A stretch of DNA of 5,454 bases from Planctomycetaceae bacterium (lineage in GTDB: Bacteria > Planctomycetota > Planctomycetia > Planctomycetales > Planctomycetaceae). The notes below the pieces were generated by a model. The model did not search any database, was not told where the DNA came from, and saw only the letters and a list, made by a program, of their open reading frames with translations. This document shows positions 1 to 5,454 of the stretch, one piece after another (position 1 is the stretch's first letter; every line of letters starts with the position of its first letter). The stretch covers positions 1 to 5,454 of the forward strand of contig CANHVD010000443.1 of assembly GCA_947463775.1 (NCBI GenBank), given 5' to 3'. The position numbers and the translations under genes are program-made.

Positions 1-790
1 CGTAATCGCGGCCCCAGGCGAGCGCTATATGGTCCGTCGAACACAGTGCGTCGTTTGTCGGATCCACATCCGCCCAATGGCCACTACCACAATAAACCGA
101 CAGCCACGCATGTGACGCATCGGCTCCGACAAGTCGAGGCTGACCTTCGGGTGGAATTGTTCGCAGGTAACCGCTCACATACCGCGCGGGAATTCCCAGA
201 GATCTCAGCATCGCGATTTGCAGATGCGCGAAATCCTGGCAGACCCCGCGTTTCAGGCGGAACACTTCCGCGACAGGAGTATTCACCGTAGTCGCCCGAC
301 TGTCGTAGACAAAATCGTGATGAATCCTGGCCGTCAGCTCGCGAACGGCCTCCATCATCGGCCGTGAAACGGTAAACGACTGCAGGGCATACGCCCGCAT
401 TTCCGCATTCCAATTGATCCTCGGCGACGCAAATGCAAACTCAATTGCATCGCGATCATCGTTCTGAACATGCTGTTTGATTGTCGCCGCAATGGACTCC
501 CATGCCGCGGAACAGCTTGCAGGAGCAGTGTTAGGCGGACGAACCGTGACCAATGTTGTCGCAGTCACATCCAGTCGCTGATAACCTTCATTGAAGGAAA
601 ACGCATGCACAGGATTGCGAAACGAATCGACTCGTCGAGTCTTCACGGACGGCTCTGGTGAGATCGTCAGCGAAAAGCTTTCCACAAACTGATGATCCAC
701 CGGCCGAAATTCCAGCCAGGCCTGATTGTGACCAATCGATACGGCTTCGTGGCCCGCATAACTTGTTTTATGGGTGACTCGATATTTCAT
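1..790 (-). CDS. Transglutaminase-like cysteine-fold protein (Bact_transglu_N + transglutaminase core), C-terminus cut by window edge
   Basis: The frame starts at the ATG at 790..788 and stays open to the left edge, giving 263 residues. Residues 1-90 resemble the bacterial transglutaminase N-terminal domain: MKYRVTHKTSYAG, then a DSFRNPVHAFSF segment and LDVTATTLVTV. Residues about 140-255 are the transglutaminase core. Catalytic Cys184 lies in RGVCQDFAHL (codon 241..239), His227 in ADASHAWLSVY (codon 112..110) and Asp243 in DVDPTND (codon 64..62). The last visible residues, DHIALAWGRDY, normally sit near the end of this family, so perhaps 20-40 residues are missing. No signal peptide or membrane segment is visible, so it is probably cytoplasmic. 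The family fold supports peptidase, amidase or acyl-transfer chemistry; which of these applies here is unknown. The start is supported by a strong Shine-Dalgarno (GGGAGG, 6 bases upstream) and by the 4-base ATGA overlap with the ATP-grasp/alpha-E gene, which implies translational coupling. Confidence 0.93.
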   Translation of the reverse strand, partial: MKYRVTHKTSYAGHEAVSIGHNQAWLEFRPVDHQFVESFSLTISPEPSVKTRRVDSFRNPVHAFSFNEGYQRLDVTATTLVTVRPPNTAPASCSAAWESIAATIKQHVQNDDRDAIEFAFASPRINWNAEMRAYALQSFTVSRPMMEAVRELTARIHHDFVYDSRATTVNTPVAEVFRLKRGVCQDFAHLQIAMLRSLGIPARYVSGYLRTIPPEGQPRLVGADASHAWLSVYCGSGHWADVDPTNDALCSTDHIALAWGRDY

Positions 791-3321
791 TGCGAACCTC
801 CCGCAATGTCGGTGATCTGTCGAGGTGTCCCGGAGTGCACCAGATACTTTCGTGTTAACGTGTCAGAGAGAACCGACATTGTTTCTTCAACTGTCTTGAG
901 CGCACTTTGCACACTGCGCGGCGTCGGAGCTGATAGATCATCAGTCGTCAGCATTCGCACGGCATGAGCGGCGTCCATCACCAATCGCATTTCTTCCGAT
1001 CGTAACGGACGAGCTTCATAGCCCGGAAGACGATCCACATGCTGCACCAGCCGTTCGATCTGATAGGCCAGTGATCGAGGATTCGTTTCATCTGTAATCG
1101 CGAGATCCAGCACGGCGTTTCGCTGCAGATTATCCCGGTAGCGAAACCGATAGGTCATTCGCACATCCAACACTTCCACCAGCGTCTTCAACGTCCCAGG
1201 CGATGCTCCGCCACGTTTAATCTCCGCAGACAGCAACAACCGAGCCGTCGCACCGGCTCGTTCAATGCATCGGCCCAATTCCAAAAATCGCCACGAGGGG
1301 CCTCGGTTCATTCCGTCTGCAATCAATCCGCTGACAGAAGCAAGGTCGCCAATTAGTGAATTAGAGACGTTAACCACATCGGCCAGATCGCGCCAGTCTT
1401 TCGTCTGCGCGGTGCGAAATGTTTCAGCAGCAACGTTGATTCGATGCCAAGTGTCCGGACTAATCCAGTCACGGACCAGAGAGGCCAGTCGAGTCAGATC
1501 GCGAACTGTTCGAGCAAGACCACCGTATTCCGTCGGATCGAACATCGCGATTGGCAACGCTTCCGCCAACGTCGGAAGCTGCGACTCCATACCATCCACA
1601 ACAAATCCCGGTTCCAGCTGCCCCTGCTCGCTCAGGGCTCGGGCCAGAAAACGAATCTCGGTCAGGTCCACATTCCCTTCACCGACCAGCCGTTCCGAAA
1701 GCGCTCGAATCAAACGGCCCAGAAAGTCACAGCGATCGATCGAACGCCCCAGCCAGAACAGGTTGTCTGCGACACGACTTGGGAATAGAGCACTCGTCCG
1801 ACGAAGTTCAGCCGGCTGATCTGTCGGAGCCAGCAGCGACACCGGGTCGACCTTGCGTTCAGCAATGACCCACAAGTCTTTGCTGCCATCGCCAGCAGAG
1901 ACCGACAACTGCATCGGCCCCGAATCCGGAGCGATACGAATCAGTCCGCCCGGCATCAGATGCCACTTCGCTTCATCTTCGACCAGAAACGCACGAACCG
2001 CGGCGTGCCCGCAACGAATTCCATTCTGAGTCCACACTGGAACCCCAGAACGTGAAATCTTCTCCTGCGCGACCCAGGCATGCGGAGCCGCCTCAACACG
2101 AGCCCGCACTTCCTTTTGTTTTTCAGCCGTCAGATCGCTGATGATAAATTCTTCGTTACCGCTCTTCTGAAAAGCTGGCTTCAGGACCAGATCATTGAAT
2201 CGCGAGGTCACAAGACTGAGGCTGGACGCATCACCGCACCACCAGGTTGAGATCGACGGCATCTTCAGGCTTTCACCCAGCCATCGTTCACAGATCTGCG
2301 GCAGAAACGCCATAAACACCGGTGCCCCGACGATGCCGCAGCCCGGAGTATTCGCTACGGTGACATTGCCCGATCGGATGGCATTCAATAATCCCGGAAT
2401 ACCATGCGCGGCGTAGCCGCCAAGTTCCAGCGGATCCAGACCGGACTCCGCACATCGGCCCAGCACAATGTCGACCGGGACAAGTCCCGACAGAGTTTTC
2501 AGGTACACGGTATCGTTACGAACCGCCAGGTCTCCACCTTCCACCATTGTGTAACCAAGGTATCTGGCGAGGTACACATCTTCGAAGTAATACGGATGCG
2601 TTGGACCGCTCGACAACAAAACAATTCGAGGGCTCTCTATGTTTCGGACAGCTCGACGCCGCAACGCGTTCTGCATGTGGACGAAGAACGAAGCCAGTCG
2701 CTCCACCGGAATCTGCTTGAACGCCGATGGCATCGTTCGCGAACTAACGATGCGATTCTCCAGTGCGAAACCTGGACCGGCCGGTGCTTCAGAACGATCC
2801 GCCATGACCCACCACTGACCATTGGCTGATCGTGCGAGTTCTGAGGCATAAAGAAACATCGGGCTTACATCAGGACGGCCCAGCCCGCAAAACGGACGCA
2901 GATATTCCTGGTTGGCAAACAGCACTTCCGGTGGTAACAGTCCCTCCTCCAGAAGTCGCTGAGGTCCATAGATGTCTGCAATAATCAGATTCAGCAGACG
3001 GGCACGCTGACTGAGAGCGGCCTCAATCACCGACCAGTCGGCCGACGAAATGAGCATTGGAAGCAGATCAAGTCGCCAGGGCCGCGCGCCTTCGCCGCCT
3101 TCGGTGGCCGAATGATAATTGACGCCGTTCTCGCGCAGCATACGATCGGCCTGTTCGTTTCGCCGAGCAAACTCAGGCTGCGGAACATTCCGATAAGCAT
3201 TCAGAAACTTTTGCCATTGAGGTCGAGGTGTGCCGTCCGAGGCAAAGACCTCGTTGAAAACGAACGCCGGACATTCAAAAGTAAGATCTGTCCGTGGGTT
3301 CGAAGTCAGTCCAGTTGCCAT
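787..3321 (-). CDS. Circularly permuted type-2 ATP-grasp / alpha-E (DUF403) fusion protein
   Basis: Complete 844-residue protein. Residues about 20-490 are a circularly permuted ATP-grasp domain (CP_ATPgrasp_2 type). It shows RPWRLDLLPMLI (80-91), a VEGGDLAVR segment (260-268) followed by PVDIVLGR, STWWCG (358-363), the likely nucleotide-binding Lys381 in LVLKPAF, AQE (418-420), MPGGLIRIA (456-464) and GSKDLWVI (479-486). Residues about 512-832 are an alpha-E domain. It shows SRVADNLFWLGRSIDR (515-530), the second ER motif SWRFLELGRCIERA (676-689), TYRFRYRDNLQ (723-733) and DETNPRSLAYQ (744-754). The ATP-grasp part is predicted to be an ATP-dependent carboxylate-amine ligase; the role of alpha-E is not known. 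In many bacteria these are separate adjacent genes; here they are one polypeptide. The start at 3321 is the only ATG before an in-frame stop at 3345..3343. It has GGAAGA 7 bases upstream. The stop overlaps the next start (ATGA). No signal peptide is visible. The domain calls are firm; the substrate is unknown. Confidence 0.95.
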   Translation of the reverse strand: MATGLTSNPRTDLTFECPAFVFNEVFASDGTPRPQWQKFLNAYRNVPQPEFARRNEQADRMLRENGVNYHSATEGGEGARPWRLDLLPMLISSADWSVIEAALSQRARLLNLIIADIYGPQRLLEEGLLPPEVLFANQEYLRPFCGLGRPDVSPMFLYASELARSANGQWWVMADRSEAPAGPGFALENRIVSSRTMPSAFKQIPVERLASFFVHMQNALRRRAVRNIESPRIVLLSSGPTHPYYFEDVYLARYLGYTMVEGGDLAVRNDTVYLKTLSGLVPVDIVLGRCAESGLDPLELGGYAAHGIPGLLNAIRSGNVTVANTPGCGIVGAPVFMAFLPQICERWLGESLKMPSISTWWCGDASSLSLVTSRFNDLVLKPAFQKSGNEEFIISDLTAEKQKEVRARVEAAPHAWVAQEKISRSGVPVWTQNGIRCGHAAVRAFLVEDEAKWHLMPGGLIRIAPDSGPMQLSVSAGDGSKDLWVIAERKVDPVSLLAPTDQPAELRRTSALFPSRVADNLFWLGRSIDRCDFLGRLIRALSERLVGEGNVDLTEIRFLARALSEQGQLEPGFVVDGMESQLPTLAEALPIAMFDPTEYGGLARTVRDLTRLASLVRDWISPDTWHRINVAAETFRTAQTKDWRDLADVVNVSNSLIGDLASVSGLIADGMNRGPSWRFLELGRCIERAGATARLLLSAEIKRGGASPGTLKTLVEVLDVRMTYRFRYRDNLQRNAVLDLAITDETNPRSLAYQIERLVQHVDRLPGYEARPLRSEEMRLVMDAAHAVRMLTTDDLSAPTPRSVQSALKTVEETMSVLSDTLTRKYLVHSGTPRQITDIAGGSQ
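788..808 (-). promoter_or_regulatory. Shine-Dalgarno in the loop of a perfect 7-bp start-codon hairpin
   Basis: Read on the minus strand, the arm CATTGCG (808..802), loop GGAGGTT (801..795) and arm CGCAATG (794..788) form a perfect 7-bp inverted repeat with a 7-base loop. The Shine-Dalgarno core GGAGG is in the loop, and its preceding G is the last base of the 5' arm. The 3' arm ends with the ATG of the transglutaminase-like gene. The whole element lies in the last codons of the upstream gene, whose TGA is at 789..787. The inverted repeat is seen directly. The idea that it hides the start codon until ribosomes finishing the upstream gene open it is inference. Confidence 0.6.
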
Positions 3322-3328
3322 TCCCGCG

Positions 3329-3334
3329 TCTTCC
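3329..3334 (-). promoter_or_regulatory. Ribosome binding site of the ATP-grasp/alpha-E gene
   Basis: GGAAGA lies 7 bases upstream of the ATG at 3321..3319. It is a modest Shine-Dalgarno, but at proper spacing. With the in-frame stop at 3345..3343 it supports this start, because no other ATG is available in frame. It is much weaker than the GGGAGG of the downstream gene. Confidence 0.5.
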
Positions 3335-3338
3335 GATA

Positions 3339-3372
3339 GGCGTCATCGAGGTGCGTGGGGCTTCGATACGCC
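3339..3372 (-). promoter_or_regulatory. Imperfect hairpin in the 5' leader of the ATP-grasp/alpha-E gene
   Basis: On the transcribed strand, GGCGTATCGA (3372..3363) pairs with TCGATGACGCC (3349..3339). This gives 5 bp, one bulged G, then 5 bp, around a 13-base loop. The hairpin ends 4 bases before the GGAAGA ribosome binding site. No T-run follows, so it does not look like an intrinsic terminator. A role in mRNA processing, stability or tuning of the downstream start is possible but is inferred only from position. Confidence 0.45.
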
Positions 3373-3413
3373 ATCATCAAATGAGTTGTTCCGTCACCAT
3401 TTCACAACGCATT

Positions 3414-5454
3414 TCAAAGGTTCACGCGTCGAAGGTCCAGCGTACACGGAAAATCGGGCGAGATGTCCGGGATTTGAGGGATCAGAACTCCCCCGGTATG
3501 CCCCATCCTGAAGAATCGACCGGCTCTGCGACTTTCCGCTGCTAGAGCATTGACGGGAATTCCCTCCGGATTCAGCCCGCCCGGATGCTCAACGTGGTAT
3601 TGGCAACCCCCGAGAGATCGTTTGTTCAAAACGTCAACCAAATCAATGACCAACGGCGTATGAACAGCGATCATTGGATGCAGACAGCTTGGCGGCTGCC
3701 ACGCTCGATATCGAACACCGCCGACGTATTCTCCCTGAGTTCCCGTCGACTGCAGTGGCACTTTCACTCCGTTCACAGTGATGCAATGCCCCTGTGAGAA
3801 CATGCCCGTGACGCGAACCTGCAGGCGTTCAAGAGACGAATCGACGAAGCGAGTCATCCCGCCGCCGCCAGGTTCTTCGCCCAGCACATACCATGGTTCA
3901 AGAGCCTGACGAATCTCGACATGCACACCGTTACTGTCAAACGTGCCCATCAGCGGACAGCGGAACTCCAGATGCGTTCCAAACCAGTCGGCCTCAAAAT
4001 CGAGCCCTGCTGATTTCAGAACGCCAACAACCGATTCGATATCTTTCCACAGATAGTACGGCAACATGAATCGATCATGAATCGCATTTCGCCAGTGGAT
4101 CAGTGGTTCGCGATAAGGCTGTTGCCAAAAGCACGCGACCATGGCACGAACCAGAAGCTGCTGAGTCAGACTCATGCGAGCATGCGGCGGCATTTCAAAC
4201 CCGCGTAATTCGACAAGTCCCAGTCGTCCGGCGGCATGGTCGGGGGAATAAAGTTTGTCGATACAGATTTCTGCGCGATGAGTATTCCCGGTGAGATCCA
4301 CCAGAAGATTGCGGAACACTCGATCCACAAGCCAGTTCGGAATCCAGCCACAGCCGGCTTCCGGAACCTGTCGGAACGCGATTTCCAGTTCGTACATCGC
4401 ATCGTCCCGACCTTCGTCGATGCGCGGCGACTGACTGGTAGGTCCGATGAATAATCCCGAAAACAGATACGACAGCGACGGATGATTGTTCCAGAATCCA
4501 ATCAGGCTCTTCAACAAATCCGGCCGGCGCAAAAACGGACTGTCGCCCGGTGTCGCACCACCCAGCACCAGATGGTTTCCGCCACCCGTGCCCGTGTGGC
4601 GACCGTCGAGCTGAAACTTTTCAGTGCCCAGGCGGCACTGGCGAGCTTCTTCGTAAACCGTTTCTGTGATCTCTTTCAAGTGCTCCCAGTTGTGAGCCGG
4701 ATGAATGTTAACTTCGATCACTCCTGGGTCCGGAGTCACCTTCAACAGTTCAATTCGCGGATCATGCGGTGGAAGATAGCCTTCGATGATGACCGGCGTG
4801 TTCAGAGACTCGGCGGTCTCTTCAATCATTGCCACCAGTTCCAGATAATCTTCCAGAGTGCCCGTCGGCGGCATGAAAACTCGCAACTGCCCGTCACGAG
4901 GCTCCACGCACAAAGCCGTGCGGACAACGGGACCTGCACCGAGTGGCAAATTGGCGTACTCGTCGCTGGATTCGGATGGATCGCCAAGCACTCCCAAGCG
5001 CTGCATCACCAGACGCTGCGGCGGTTTTTCCGTGTCTCGCTTCTGAGCTGCCAAACGCTCGGCTGCAGACTTGCGGATTTCTGCATAGCCCGGCAGAGGC
5101 GGCCGATCAGCAAATGGATCGCGCACGTAGACCTGCGGCAGCCCGGAACCAGCGAGCGGCAATGATTCCAGAGGCAAGCGAAGCCCCATCGGAGAATCAC
5201 CCGGAATCAAAAACAGTCGATGCGAGCGAAACGGCCAGAAGCCGCTGGTCCATTTTGCACTCGCCTGCCACCACGCGCGAGTCAACGGCAACACGAATCC
5301 CACAGGCCGGCTGATGCCACGTTCAAGCGCTCTGCTGAGTCGACGACGGTCTTCGCTGTTGTCCGGATCAAATTTTTCCGGGTCAACATCGACAGGCAGT
5401 TTCTGTTCAACCTCCAGCATGTGATAGACATCTTCGTACGCCGGACGGATCCAG
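3414..5454 (-). CDS. DUF2126 putative amidoligase (glutamine-synthetase-like), C-terminal part; 5' end outside window
   Basis: The frame is open from the right edge to TGA at 3416..3414. The ATG at 5420 is not the true start: the eleven codons before it (WIRPAYEDVYH) are open and match this family's conserved sequence. About 679 residues are visible. Numbering from Met at 5420, motifs are GFVLPL (41-46), LFLIPGDSPMGLRLPLESLP (69-88), VIEVNIHPAHNW (234-245, Glu236), DGRHTGTGGGNHLVLGG (272-288, His275 and His283), VELRGFEMPPH (403-413, Glu404 and Arg406) and a terminal HPGG, PVNA, GHT, LDLRR series. Iyer, Aravind and colleagues assigned DUF2126 to the COOH-NH2 ligase group related to glutamine synthetase. 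The HTGTGGGNH and ELR motifs fit its nucleotide/metal site and predict ATP-dependent amide bond formation. Family members usually exceed 1,000 residues and carry an N-terminal transglutaminase region, so about 400 residues probably lie beyond the edge. It is the first visible gene of the run, 92 bases upstream of the ATP-grasp/alpha-E gene. No membrane segments are seen. Confidence 0.94.
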   Translation of the reverse strand, partial: WIRPAYEDVYHMLEVEQKLPVDVDPEKFDPDNSEDRRRLSRALERGISRPVGFVLPLTRAWWQASAKWTSGFWPFRSHRLFLIPGDSPMGLRLPLESLPLAGSGLPQVYVRDPFADRPPLPGYAEIRKSAAERLAAQKRDTEKPPQRLVMQRLGVLGDPSESSDEYANLPLGAGPVVRTALCVEPRDGQLRVFMPPTGTLEDYLELVAMIEETAESLNTPVIIEGYLPPHDPRIELLKVTPDPGVIEVNIHPAHNWEHLKEITETVYEEARQCRLGTEKFQLDGRHTGTGGGNHLVLGGATPGDSPFLRRPDLLKSLIGFWNNHPSLSYLFSGLFIGPTSQSPRIDEGRDDAMYELEIAFRQVPEAGCGWIPNWLVDRVFRNLLVDLTGNTHRAEICIDKLYSPDHAAGRLGLVELRGFEMPPHARMSLTQQLLVRAMVACFWQQPYREPLIHWRNAIHDRFMLPYYLWKDIESVVGVLKSAGLDFEADWFGTHLEFRCPLMGTFDSNGVHVEIRQALEPWYVLGEEPGGGGMTRFVDSSLERLQVRVTGMFSQGHCITVNGVKVPLQSTGTQGEYVGGVRYRAWQPPSCLHPMIAVHTPLVIDLVDVLNKRSLGGCQYHVEHPGGLNPEGIPVNALAAESRRAGRFFRMGHTGGVLIPQIPDISPDFPCTLDLRRVNL

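Larger units (their letters stand above)
3322..3413 (-). other. 92-base intergenic gap between the amidoligase and ATP-grasp/alpha-E genes
   Basis: This is the only non-coding gap in the window. It contains the imperfect hairpin and the ribosome binding site described separately, and two very short open frames of 11 and 22 codons. I saw no convincing -35/-10 promoter pair and no terminator, so read-through from the upstream gene is the simplest reading. Confidence 0.7.

Noticed and set aside
84..413. 109-codon open frame on the minus strand
   Set aside because: It is in a different frame within the transglutaminase-like gene. The gene's own frame carries all catalytic motifs and continues past the edge, so this one is spurious.
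1265..1819. 184-codon open frame on the plus strand (plus nested frames at 1444..1788 and 1551..1868)
   Set aside because: All are antisense to the alpha-E part of the fusion gene. They are Ser/Arg-rich with no recognisable domain, and several overlap each other in different frames, which is typical of shadows.
3339..3372. Rho-independent terminator after the DUF2126 gene
   Set aside because: The hairpin is real on paper, but no run of T follows it on the transcribed strand, and it sits right against the next gene's ribosome binding site.
3322..3413. Internal promoter in the gap before the ATP-grasp/alpha-E gene
   Set aside because: The best -35-like hexamer on the minus strand (TTGTGA, 3408..3403) has no acceptable -10 at 16-18 bases. 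The only candidate at that distance (TCATTT) matches poorly.
4482..5165. 227-codon open frame on the plus strand
   Set aside because: It lies wholly antisense to the DUF2126 gene, which has clear family motifs throughout. The translation looks like no known family and is rich in Arg, Gln and His, as expected for a shadow of a coding strand.
3414..5420. ATG at 5420 as the true start of the DUF2126 gene
   Set aside because: The frame is open upstream to the window edge, and the preceding residues WIRPAYEDVYH fit the conserved family sequence. Family members are also several hundred residues longer.

Overview
The window holds three genes, all read from the minus strand in the same direction. 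They form what looks like a single operon that runs off both ends. In transcription order (right to left) they are: (1) the C-terminal ~680 residues of a large DUF2126 / putative amidoligase protein (3414..5454, 5' end outside the window); (2) a complete 844-residue fusion of a circularly permuted type-2 ATP-grasp domain with an alpha-E (DUF403) helical domain (787..3321); and (3) a transglutaminase-like cysteine-protease-fold protein with an intact Cys-His-Asp triad (1..790), which lacks only its last few tens of residues.

Layout. Genes 1 and 2 are separated by a 92-base gap that holds an imperfect hairpin just upstream of a purine-rich ribosome binding site. Genes 2 and 3 overlap by an ATGA start/stop. 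The strong Shine-Dalgarno of gene 3 lies in the loop of a perfect 7-bp hairpin, and the 3' arm of that hairpin contains the gene 3 start codon. There is no gene-free stretch over 300 bases. No RNA gene, mobile element, CRISPR array or convincing promoter or terminator was seen.

How the genes fit together. The combination of a glutamine-synthetase-like (COOH-NH2 ligase) amidoligase, a circularly permuted ATP-grasp ligase, an alpha-E domain and a transglutaminase-fold enzyme is a recurring bacterial gene neighbourhood. Comparative genomics predicts that it makes, and also trims or transfers, amide/peptide bonds on an unknown peptide or small-molecule product. In many genomes it lies next to the proteasome-like protease Anbu. 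The chemistry and substrate are not established to my knowledge, so the family assignments are firm but the pathway role is inference.

Organism. The DNA looks like moderately GC-rich (about mid-50s percent by eye) Gram-negative-type bacterial DNA. The fused ATP-grasp/alpha-E architecture together with a DUF2126 neighbour would fit a planctomycete-like bacterium. This is a low-confidence impression, because no rRNA or other phylogenetic marker is present.
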